Below, in pieces: positions 24,207 through 34,853 of a DNA stretch of 64,000 bases. The notes beneath the pieces were generated by a model that had not been told where the DNA came from, ran no database searches, and saw nothing but the letters and a program-made list of their open reading frames with translations. The stretch is from Rhabditoides inermis (taxonomy: Eukaryota > Nematoda > Chromadorea > Rhabditida > Rhabditidae). The DNA lies in the NCBI GenBank assembly GCA_963966185.1, contig CAWZYM010000020.1, forward strand, positions 1,590,001-1,654,000, in the 5' to 3' direction. Every line of letters begins with the position of its first letter. The first letter of the stretch is position 1. Made by a program: the position numbers and the translations under genes.

Positions 24207-25141
24207 GTATCCGTCATTTAATTCTGTGAATAATCTAACTGAATGCTGTAAGTTATTTTGACATGTTTATTTGTACGTTTCTTTTTCTACTCCTGTGAAT
24301 AAATCGTTTGTTGTTGATATTTTATTAGTGTTATTGTTTTCGATCCTACTCGTAACTGTGAGGGATCAATCGATGGAGAGGGTCAACACGTTGTGCTCGA
24401 GGCGTACGTTGGGCCTCTGTTTCCCCATCACGTCTCCCATATTTGTAACTATTTGCGGCTGTTTTGCCTCTCGGTTGGCCTAGCAGCTCTGTTTTCTGCC
24501 GTGAGCAAACGTATCTCTGATGTTATAGAATACCGTTTGTTCACTATAATTTTGATTAGATAAATGAAATATTCGGAGAGGATAATAATCAAAACTATAC
24601 GATCTCGAAAATGTTTTTTTAGGAACAACAGAAGATGTATTAGTGGTAAGGAAAAACAAAAGAAGTATTAGTAGTAAGTAGGCTACTGAACTGAACCCTT
24701 TTTTTTCAAAAACCGTTTTCGAATTGATATATTCATCTACATAGAAGCTGTGATTAATGACAACACTAGAAACACCAATACACATTATATATAGCCTCTT
24801 TTGCAGAATTGTAATAACGCAGAAAAGGCGAAAACAGCGAGCTATTGCCTCTTTTCCACCGCAGATCATTTAAAAAGTGATCCAGTGAAATTGTTTTGCT
24901 CTTATATCAATTGTCGTGATTCAAGTGACCCATTATAATGAAATATTTGTTTGTTTGTTTTGAATGTGCGTTAGTGTGCACACAGGTAGCCGCAGGTATG
25001 GTGGTGGATCGATGCCCTCGGTCGACCCGCGTCGTTCCTGGAGGCTATGGCGCGCGCCGGCGGCGGAGGCGGCACGCGCCCCTCCCTCCCATCCACGCAC
25101 CCAACCTCTGACCTCATTCCAACCCTCCCCGCCGCCCCGAC
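24207..25141. other. Intergenic region, AT-rich then GC-rich
   Basis: The first 700 nt are AT-rich with no supported exon. From about 24985 the sequence turns GC-rich and could be the 5' untranslated exon of the next gene (possible acceptor GTGCGTTAG at about 24974). Confidence 0.35.
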
Positions 25142-25777
25142 ATGACCACCCACCATCACACGGTAAGCTAGACGCTGTCATTATGTACTGATGAGACTGG
25201 GATCGTTTAGGAAGCTGCAGACGCAGGGGCGGCGGCGGAGAGGTCAGCCGACGTGGAGGGCAACGAGGTGAGTGTGGCTGTTCGGTTCCCGTCTACTCCC
25301 GTCCAGACACCGTCTCCGTGGCTGGCAGCGCTGTCGGCGGACGCGGAAGTGACGAGGCAGATCGAGACTGCCCTCACCCAACTAGACTGGACGGTCAGCG
25401 ACAGACACAAGATAGAGGCCACCTATCCAGAGATGGTAAGCAGACGACTATCATCCATAGGGTAGTGTCTGTTTCAGTGGCGCTGGATGGAACGCGGGGC
25501 GGCGTCGTTCTCGCGTCTGCACGAGCGTGTGAGTGTGGAGAGTGCGGGGTGCGAGGCAGTCGAGTCTGCTCTGTCGGAGAGGCTGTCTGCATGGGAGTCT
25601 GTCATGTCGCTCGCCGCCGCCTGGCACATTCGACTGCGTGTCGTTCTCGGAGAGGTACACCGCCATCATCTCTTGCACATGCAACGCGCTTCCTTTCAGT
25701 CGATCCACTCGTCTCCCCTCTCATCTGTTCTCTCCGGTCAGGACAGCATCGGTCTTCGAAGTGCACGAAGGGGTTGA
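25142..25777 (+). CDS. Small alpha-helical orphan protein
   Basis: Five exons with phase-0 junctions give about 150 residues: MTTHHHT, then EAADAGAAAERSADVEGNE, WLAALSADAEVTRQIETAL, LDWTVSDRHKIEATYPEM, WRWMERGAASFSRLHERVSV, a helix ending AAAWHIRLRVVLGE, and a final exon ending LRSARRG with TGA at 25775. One intron (25268-25306) is only 39 nt. The middle is strongly helical with spaced hydrophobics and could form a coiled coil. There is no signal or membrane segment. I do not recognise a family. A longer 5' extension in another frame was rejected. The TGTCAT array starts 15 nt after the stop and may be its 3' UTR. Confidence 0.5.
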
Positions 25778-25791
25778 GTGCATGCCTTTTT

Positions 25792-26278
25792 TGTCATATT
25801 TTTGTGTCATGTGTCATTTATTTGTTGTCAATCCCAATTCGCTCGCTACCATGTCATACACAATTTGCATGCGTTGTCATCAAATTATTTTCCGCCGCGG
25901 AAACTTTTATTGTATTATGGGGCTCATGTGTCATACCCTTATATGTTTTTATTTTATTTATTGATGTGTGTTGTGTGTCATTTGTTTGACTATATAAGCA
26001 GTTGTCATTTCAATATTTTCCCATGCATGAGTACATGAGTACATGAGTTGTCATACTAAGCGCAACTAATAACGATTTGATCCTTCACTTGATGTCATAT
26101 TATATTACGTAGTTGTAAAGGTAAAGTACTGAATCGTATTTTTCATCTGCTTATTGTATTGCTGTCATATCCTCAGTATCTTTGCTTCATTTGTCATATT
26201 TAAATTTATTGATGTCATAATTCATATAATTGGAATATATTCGCATCATTTGTCATCACTTTATTGTATTGCTGTCAT
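25792..26278 (+). repeat. Strand-biased array of the hexamer TGTCAT
   Basis: Fifteen exact TGTCAT copies start at 25792, 25805, 25812, 25852, 25875, 25929, 25976, 26003, 26049, 26093, 26163, 26192, 26213, 26251 and 26273. No reverse complement (ATGACA) was seen in the same span. Spacing is irregular (7-70 nt), so this is not a plain tandem repeat. One longer word (TTATTGTATTGCTGTCATAT) occurs twice, about 110 nt apart (26152-26170 and 26262-26280), and ATGAGTAC-type 10-nt tandem copies sit at 26027-26050. The sequence is AT-rich with no reading frame. It may be 3' UTR of the upstream gene or a decayed satellite. Confidence 0.8.
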
Positions 26279-26518
26279 ATTCATATCATCACATTTTTTC
26301 TTTGTTTGTACGTTTGTACCATTTATCCGATATGATAAAGAAAATTGTTTCAAAGCATCTCACAGTATTATGTACACAATTCACGTCTACCGTATATAAA
26401 CATTTTCAACAATTGAACAACATAAAAAAGTACCCGGATTGAGTGAGCAGAACTCGATAAAAGACTACATAAGAACAGAGAAATGGAACAATAGACCACC
26501 GGAAACGAACCAAGAAAG

Positions 26519-27611
26519 TCAACAGTAGGTGTGCACGCTGGTGGACATTGGGCTCCTGGGAGTGGAGGGAGTGGCGAGATGACCGGGAGGGAGCGAGATG
26601 GAGTGGCCCGGAGGCAGACGCACAGAACACGACAGAGAGGAGGGAGTCGAGTACGGAGACGCGTCCCGGGAATCGCCCAGGTGGTGGAACGCCTGAATGA
26701 GACGTTCACTACTTCTACTACGATAATATCTTCAAACGACGAACTGCAGTGAATACGGAAACGGAAAATGCACAGGTGCAGTTGGGAAGGGCGAGGAGAC
26801 GCACTTGTATGGTGTCTCCGTAGGGGCACTTGTCGAGGGGGCGTTCCCGCAGTTCACGCAGCCACGCCACACCCGCACCCAACACAGCACCCGCAATGAA
26901 CGCCGCCACCAGAGGAGGCAGCTCTACAAACATCGCCTTCTTCATTCTTCCATGCTTCATACACTATAGCTATTCCGAATCCTCTCGCTGTCATTGACTC
27001 ACGCAGTGCTGCGGTGTGGTGTATCTCCTTCTGAATGACCTCGGTGGTGCAGGTGGTCTTCGGGCAGTGGCAGGGCGCGGGTGGCTGACTGGCAAGGACG
27101 GCTGCCGTGCGTGGCGTCTCGCCCTCCAGCAGAGCCATGCGCACGCTCTTCCCCTCCTTCTCGAGGCGCGGCTGCGGCAGGGCCGCCGGCCTCTTCCCCT
27201 CCTCCCTCTCCTCCCTCTCCAGGGGACACTGCTCGAGGAGGCGGGCCGCGTCGTGCGCCTCCGTCACAGAACACGCGCCGTTCAGCCAGCCACATGCAGA
27301 GTCCTCAACACACACATTCCCTCTTACTTCCCTCTACCTCAAACATATTCTTCACGCAGACTAAACTTGTGTTATCGTTATTATGATATCATAGTGAGTC
27401 TCACCCCGATGCGCACACAATCGCGGCAGGTGGGCGCGTAGACACAGGCGTGCTGTGGGATGCGAACCAGCCTATCTCCCGACAGCACCACCACATCCAG
27501 GGGAGACGGAGACAACGCACTGAAAACATGCGGATCTCTCTCTCTCTACTTCTCTCTCTCCCCCTCTCTCTTCCCCTCTCCCCCCCTTTCTCTCTCTCTG
27601 TCTATCTCTAG

Positions 27612-27646
<35 letters not shown>

Positions 27647-29802
27647 CCTCCTCCCTCCCCCTCACGTGACAGGGTGCGGCGCGGTGACGGCGAGAGAGGC
27701 GACCAGCGTCCACGAGTGCGGGCCGGCAGCCACCTGGAATGGCCTGTTCATATTGGAAGTGGCAGTAGCCCTTCTACCTTGAGCACCCGTCCGCGGTCGG
27801 TGCCGATGAACACTGTCTCCGTCTTGTCCCCCTCGAACACGGCGATCGAAGTGAACCTGTCGACGCCGTGCTGCACGAACAGAGGACGCGCCGAGATGGC
27901 TGCAACCCCACCACCATATACACTCTTCTCTTTCTTCTTTCTATGGCATTCTCGGAACAATTGTGAATTACGGTTTTACTGTCTCCAATCTCCTCTCGGG
28001 TTTCTCGCGTACCTCTCCTTGAGAGTGGATTGGCGCGTATGTGTGTCTGCTCCTCGAGGGAGACGGCGCGCGGACACAGCGTCTCCTCCCGGAACGACTG
28101 CAGCTGCGAGAACGGGTCCGACAGAGCGCGGCTCACGGACACACGCGGGTACGAGCAGATCTGGAGAGGGGGAGGGATGGACGAGACAGGGGGAGGAGAC
28201 ACGCACCGCGGATCCGGCCAGACCGGCGAGCTGGCTGCGGAACGCGCCGAACACATGCTGCGACGACGACGCCACCGACACCAGCTGCAAGGGAATGTCT
28301 CGCTCTCGCTCTCTCTCTCTCTCTCTCTCTTTCTCTTTCTCTCTCTCTCCTGTCTTCTTCCTGTCTTCGCCATCTTCACCCTCCCACCTGGTTGAACTGT
28401 AGTGTCTCCTCCTCGGGCACATCTATCTGACAGAGGAGGGGCGCCTTGACGAGCGACGTCCACTCGTGTTCGTATGCGCGGCTGCCGCCCGGGTCGGCCT
28501 TGCACACGCGGGCGACGCGGGAGACGCGCGTCGCCGACTCGGCCTCCGGCTGCTCGGTCAGGAACAGCAGCACCTCGTGTCGGTTGTCGACGAGAGCGAC
28601 GAAGCGGGGCAGTTCGAAGGGGGAGGCGTGGCGGGAGGAGCGCACGCCGGGGGAGGGCGACGGCAGCGCGCGCCGCCGCACAAACACACCCTCAGTGCCG
28701 GACAGGTCCGTCACTACAATACAGTCTCCCTTTCTCACACTTCACACTTCGATTTCATTCTGTTCATGGTGTTCACAATATCAGTCAAAAGTGAGAGTGT
28801 GAGAGACACATTCTGAATACGCTTCACGAATTCGCGTGTCATCCTACGCTACGAGCAGTGTACAAGTATATAAGGATGTAGAACAACTGACTGGCAGCAG
28901 TGTATAGATGGTCTCCCGCGACGAGGAAGGGCGCGTTGTGTTGTGGGAGGGGCGAGGTGAGTCCGACGGCGCTCATGTTGCTGGCGGGGGCGTTGGGGGC
29001 GGCGTGGCTGAAGTGGCCGCACTGCGGGTGAAGCGCGTGCGACCCGCACAGCACCACCCCCGCACGCCACGGGAACGCCACACGGATGTGGTTGCGGCAC
29101 GACGACTGCAATCACACGATCACAGTATTGTTAGGATCTTGAAAAATATTTGTGGATGTAATTAGAAATTATAATAAATATTACAAGAGATCTGCTGTCT
29201 TCGTTGTTCTCTCTACCTAATCGATCTAGATTGCATGTCTCTTGATACTCACCCCCTCTTCCACCATGATCTTCTCGCACTCTGTCCTCTCCTCGGGGGA
29301 GACGGGCCAGCGGAAGCGATTCTCCACGTCCAGCGAGTGACGCGAGACGTTGTATACCGCGTCCCTGTCGGGAGACGTACACCGACCCGGGGCGAAGTCG
29401 CATACCTGGATCCGATGAGTAGATGCTGTCCGTAGTCTATGAGCAGGGCGAGCGAGTCTCCCTGCTCCAACACTCGCGAAGTCGCATCTGTCAATAGACA
29501 CAGGCTTGACACAAGACACTAGTAGAGTATATACCTGTTTTTATACTGTCTTACTTTACTGTCTTATATACATGTATTCGTAACGAAACGAACAATATAT
29601 AATAGGATAACTTCTGATACAACATATTGATAACTAATCCCTTCCTCAACTCACTCGCGACAGTGTACTGCTTCTGAGTGGTGGGCGCAAAGTATCGGAT
29701 CGGGTCGAAGGGGGCGTGGCCAGTGGGGGCGGGATGGAGATGGGCGGAGATTGCCGCCGCCACAGCACACGGTAGACAGAGGAGATGGAGAAAAGAGCGC
29801 AT
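26519..29802 (-). CDS. Transmembrane semaphorin
   Basis: Axon-guidance ligand or receptor at the cell surface. The signal peptide is MRSFLHLLCLPCAVAAAISA (ATG at 29802). The sema domain includes YGQHLLIGS, YNVSRHSLDVENRFRWP and ECEKIMVEEG. Next come SSCRNHIRVAFPWRAGVVLC, the Cys-rich SHALHPQCGHFSH and FVALVDNRHEVLLFLTEQ, then RPLFVQHGVDRFTSIAVF and ETVFIGTDRGRVLKV. A PSI domain follows (CVYAPTCRDCVRIGDSACGW). One membrane segment (LPPLVAAFIAGAVLGAGVAW) precedes a short Ser/Pro-rich tail ending MSTSVHTYC, TGA at 26521-26519. No immunoglobulin or thrombospondin domain is seen, which fits class 1 or class 6 semaphorins. The last exon was placed by frame across the intron at about 26811-26688. 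CT repeats lie in introns near 27540-27660 and 28303-28358. Confidence 0.87.
27535..27660. repeat. CT-rich low-complexity tract in a semaphorin intron
   Basis: CT and CCCTC repeats, GA-rich on the coding strand. No coding value. Confidence 0.85.
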
Positions 29803-29934
29803 CGCGGAAAGTATCTATCGCATCATACGCAGCACACCTGTGAACTGTGATCCGTCATTTTCAGAGTAATAAATCACGACGCAATCAAGACATACGCGAT
29901 ACGCGCGAAATGGATGGGGGAGCGGATACAAATG

Positions 29935-29992
<58 letters not shown>

Positions 29993-31574
29993 GTGTGTTG
30001 CATATATCGGCATAGGGAGATGGATGCGCGTAATCGCATCCGATTCGTCTGCCATCCCATCTCATCCGATCAATCAACAATCACCGGCCGCATTACAGGT
30101 GCAGTTCCAGTTGCAATGGAAGAAGTCTGAATGCTAGAGGGGCAGTTGCTTTCGCCTAGGTAAGTGGCGAAGGGTTTGATAAGTGGCTGTAGATCGGATC
30201 TGCCCTCCCTATATCACTCGCCGCTCGCCCATCGCCCTCCGGTGAATTTATGTGCGCTCCCGTGGAGAGTTGCAAGAAGTCTGCCAAGTCAGCCAGTATA
30301 TCAATATCACACTCCAATCCACACAATTTAACAGAGACGACTGCCCCCCACTGGAATCACTCATTCGCTCATATCGTAAACATAAACAACAGAGATCACA
30401 GCGACCGCCACATTACACAGTGAGAAGAAGGGAACACAGACACACACTCACTCACGCGCTCACTACCGCTAATCACCCACATACTCATTGCAATGCGAGA
30501 TTTGGACGTCGTATAGGAGAGAGGGAAAACGTACAGGTGTCAAAGTGATCCATCATCTTTTTTTCTCGCTCTTCTTTTCACACTGCGAGAAAAGCCAAAA
30601 GAAAACACCTGCGTGATGAAAGAATCCGTATAGCGGAGAAGCAATTATAATGAGGTGAAAAGAAGGAATGGCCGGACTGATTGGAGCGATGTGCGTGTGA
30701 GTGGAAACCAGAACAAGAGTAGACTTGTAGCCATAGTAGACATAACAAAGTGGTGAAATGACGGGCAGAGATGGGGAGATATGCAAACTAGAAGAGAGTG
30801 GGAATGAGCGACGCGAATAGAAGATGCAATCGGGAGGCGAATCAATCAGCACTCTCACACCACCACAATCAGTCAATGCCAATGAAACAATCGCGCACTC
30901 GAGTAGGAGCGAGAGGAAGAGGGAACAGCCTGGCAGACCGCTAGCCAGCACAGCACGCTTCAAAAACGATGTAATGCTGGCAGCCAAGGCAGCCGCTATC
31001 ACTCTCACCCATCCCATCTCACTCCGATCCACAGAGGTGAAAATGAAATAATGAAGAGAGCGAGAGTGCAGGGGGATCAAGGAGAGTGCAGACGCCGTGA
31101 AAATGCCCGAGGGAGACACGCGAGGCATCTATGATCGGAAACACACACTGGCTATCACATTCGATTAGCATGAAATGTCCCCATATACACCAGCTGATCG
31201 CGAGAGAAAAGAGAAGAAATGAGACGGCTGCGAGAGTGGACCGCATCGAGAGAGTGCAGGCGGGCAGAATGCGGATTAGGGACCGCTTTGCGACGCTCTT
31301 TCCGCGTTCAGGGCTCATGTTCGGAAACACGAAAACATGATAGCACTAAACACACACGTAATAGTGTACACTTTATCCACATAACGTGTCAACACAAGTA
31401 ACAAATAACAACAATATACGGACAATCGAATAAATATCAGTAGACATAGGGACATCGCTGCAATAGGAACACACCCCATAAAACACAAATACAAATAAAT
31501 GAACTGTATCATAATCGAATGAGATACGGAAAATGTGAAACCGAAGAGAAGAGAGAGGTTATGTGAGGAGACGT
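29803..31574. other. Intergenic region between semaphorin and acinus
   Basis: Contains a long pure GA repeat (29938-29989) and otherwise unremarkable sequence. No convincing exon on either strand. Short open frames lack splice support and show no recognisable motif. Confidence 0.4.
29938..29989. repeat. (GA)n microsatellite
   Basis: Pure GA dinucleotide repeat of about 50 nt about 140 nt upstream of the semaphorin start. Confidence 0.95.
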
Positions 31575-34205
31575 TCACCTACGGTCCCTGGCTGACTCCT
31601 TCCTCCGCTCCTCCTTCTCCTTGGCTGCGGCCGCCTTGGCAGCCTGGTGCTCCTCCGCCTGCTTGTCATCGAGAGGCATGTAGAAGATGGCCGGCTGTGT
31701 CTTCGTCTTCTTGAACAACTCCTCGGGTGTCTTGCGCACGACGACGGGTGGGGTGCGGTCTCCGCGCTCCCTCTTCTCGGCCACCTCCGCCCCGCGACTG
31801 AACGGAGGCGTCTCCGAGCGCTTCCTCTTCCGCTCCCCGTCCTTGTCCCCATCCCGCTCCCTCCGACGATCGTCATGATCTGTGCTGATTGTGCGGCGCA
31901 CGGCATTGTCCCTGAACACACACATTTCGGTCCATCTTCATTGACACACATACCTGACAGCGGCCTCGACAGTGACTCTGAGGTTGTTCCTTGCGGGCGT
32001 GGCTGCGAGGGTAGTCCTCCTCTCAGTGCGGGCGTCTGTGGCGGCGGCGGCTAAGGCGGCAGCAGCAGAGCCTCTCTTGGCGGGAGTCGCAGCCGCACCC
32101 GCCACGTCAGCGCCGCTGCTATGCCGATCAAACTGCAAGCATAGAGTCACATCCACTGTCATACACCCGTCGCATACCGCTTCCTGTGTGGAGAAGTGGA
32201 CAGAGATGGTCTTCAAGTTGCCAGCAGGCCATGTTGTTCCGTGCATGGCAACGCGCACTCGCTCCGCCTCCTCCTCCGAACCAACCTGCAGCATGCATAG
32301 TACCATTAACCACTATTCACGGTCATTCTAGAACGAAAAAAATATCGTTCGAATATAAATGAATTATTTCTTCAATTACCTGGCAAATACATTGGCTGCG
32401 CAAGTTATCTATCCAGAACTTGCCCTCCTGAATAGTTGCATCCGAAGACTGGATCGCAGTCTACAATATATTCATTGAGAACGCGAGGAATGAGGGAAAA
32501 ATATATTTTAAAAAATGAAATGAATAAGCGACATGTACATACCTTGAGCTGAGGTACGGTATAGGGACGGACGAGACCGCGAACGTGGATGAAAGATGAT
32601 GCAGGATGGCGAGAGGGAGAAACACGGCGAACAGACTGCATATTGAGAATAGACTATAGACAGTAATGTAATGTAAATAATAATACCTTATCATTATCAC
32701 GGTCGCGGTTTGACTCCTTGATTCCGTTCACCTTCTTCTCTGGCTCAGCCACCACCATCACCTTGAACCACACATCAATGATTTCATTCGCCAACTTAAT
32801 CCCTTATATCTACCTCGTCCTTCTTCTCCTCATCGTCGTGTTCATCATAGTCGAGTTCCTCTCCCACGTCCATATCAATAGCATCAACCACAGGCTTACT
32901 GCCATTTTCCTCTGAACACACTATCAGTAATGGATTATGAACATCTTAAACTTAAATGATAAAAAATACCCTTGGCCTTCGGAGAAGATGCAGGTGCGGT
33001 AACAGGTGTCTTCTTGGAGGAAACAGTAACAGACGACACAGATCTTGAACAATGAATAATATAATACCCTCAAACGCTGGTTTATTTGAAAAGAACTTAC
33101 TTTTCTTCTTTCGCATTAGAAGAAGTGAGCTCCTTGGTCTCATTCTCATCGCTCTTCTTAGACTCATCCGGTCTCTCGGTTTTCTCCGGAGAATTCTCCT
33201 TTGGAAGGGGAGAACGCGACTTCTCCTTCACAGGTTCCTCCTGGACAGGAAGAGGAGAAGATGATTTCTCCTTCTGTTTCTCTGGCTTGTCAGATCCGCC
33301 GCTAGCGCGAGACTCGCCACGAGTGGGAGGAGCGGGCACTGGACTGACCTCCTTGGCAGGAGCATCTTTCACCGAAGAAGGCTCTTTCGCGGGGGACGCT
33401 TCTTTGGCAGAGGCCTCATTCTCGGAAACAACCTCCTTCACCGGCGTTGCCACTGGAGATTTCGCGGGCGACGACGCTTCCTTAGTCGGCGAAGACTGTA
33501 AAGGTATATATAACAAACCAAATATAATTAATTATTTCATAAATCAATCAGACATTATAAAACGTGATAAAACACTTATTAATAAAAACAATCCTACGTC
33601 GGTATTCTTGCGCGGTCGGCCGCGCTTTGCAGGTGATGTAGAAGCCGTCTCCTTCTCCTCAGAAGACTCCGTTGCCGCCGGCTCATCATCATCCATCTTA
33701 CCACGAACTTTCTCTGAAAGATTTTTTTTCAAAAATCAAATAGACAGCTTTTTTAAAAACAATCGAGAACAGGGAAGCACATAAGAAACATTTTCAACTC
33801 ACCAGCATCGGCGCGAGATGCCTCTAGAGCAGCGCGCTGCTTGGCGAGATAAGCAGCAACCAACGGATTATCGGCAGGAGGGGAGCTCTATATGTATGCA
33901 AATAGAACAAAATAAAATGAAGAACAACAACAACACTCACTAGTCCAGACTTTGTAGGTGATGTGCTCTTCTCCTTCACGGGACTTTTGACCGCATTACC
34001 GCCCTCTACGCCAGAAACCTCGTTATTCACGTGCTAAATACATTATTGCATGTATGCATTTATATAATTTTACCTCTCGTAGCCGATCGGCAAGTACACT
34101 TTTGTTGCCCAGCTGAGAAAGATCGCGCTTCTTCAACGCGTCTTTGAGATCAACGACGCGCATCGAAGAAAGCGGTTGACCGTCCACAATAGGATCATCT
34201 GACAT
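31575..34205 (-). CDS. ACIN1: Acinus (SAP and RRM protein of the ASAP complex)
   Basis: Nuclear protein linking the exon-junction complex to splicing through SAP18 and RNPS1. The N-terminus is a SAP domain (LSSMRVVDLKDALKKRDLSQ, LADRLRE). It is followed by a long Ser/Pro/Glu/Lys-rich disordered region with repeated SPAK/SPTK motifs. The RRM-like domain has SFIHVRGLVRPYTVPQLK, FWIDNLRSQCICQVGSEEE and ERVRVAMHGTTWP. Near the end comes the conserved RNPS1-SAP18-binding motif EELFKKTKTQPAIFYMPL, then an alanine/lysine-rich helix and the final SARDRR, TGA at 31577-31575. The order SAP, RRM, RSB motif is diagnostic. The start ATG is one base after CTCCAG, an acceptor-like site. Divergent from rod. 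Confidence 0.9.
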
Positions 34206-34853
34206 CCTGGAGAAAGAAATGTATAACACAAAATACAGACAAAACGTGCGAGAGAATAACAAACAAAAATAATGAGAATGCAAATAAACAAATTCAAAAT
34301 TATTTTGAACGATGCTCCGCTATTCCGCAAATAAACTATGTAAGTAAAGTGTTAATTGAAAATGGAACATTCATTAAAATATGTCTTAGTTAATACAATC
34401 ATTAATTTGTTCATTTTTTTGAGAAACACAAAATCTAATCTAGTTTGAAGAAAAAATTCATAATGAATGGAAACAGAAATAGAAAACAGAATGTTTCGAA
34501 ATACAATCATTTCTCGATTAAGGTGAAGTGACACCGGTTGTGGTAAGCAACAACGAAGTGGCGCCAAAATTTTCCCACCCGCCGGGTGTCATTCACTTTG
34601 AATTCACTTTGTTTGTCATTCACATTTCTGTTGTTGTTTATTTTTCCGTATTTCACTGTCACCTACCGAGTTTGGCATATTTGAATACACTACGGTGGAG
34701 TATGTATTCCTATTCGATTGTTTGTCTGATATTCATCCATTCAAAACCAACCAATGCTCTGGGAATGTAGTAACTGCGTTTATTGCCTTCCGGAATTATT
34801 CGATTCCGTATACACTATGAACACTTATATATATCGCGATTTAGTGTTGCAGG
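34206..34853. promoter_or_regulatory. Divergent acinus/rod promoter region with an E2F-like site
   Basis: About 650 nt between the two starts. TGGCGCCAAAA at 34559-34569 reads TTTTGGCGCCA on the other strand, a full E2F/DP consensus (TTTSSCGC) with palindromic core. Just downstream, direct repeats of ATTCACTTTG/GTCATTCAC occur between 34588 and 34624. E2F control would suit a kinetochore gene, but binding is inferred. Rod begins immediately after TTGCAG|G. Confidence 0.45.

Noticed and set aside
24961..25191. Upstream start (MPSVDPRRSW...) for the small helical gene
   Set aside because: Frame is low-complexity and does not join in phase with the convincing downstream exons.
29803..31574. Possible additional gene upstream of semaphorin
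   Set aside because: Short frames only, no consistent splice joins, codon bias or motifs.
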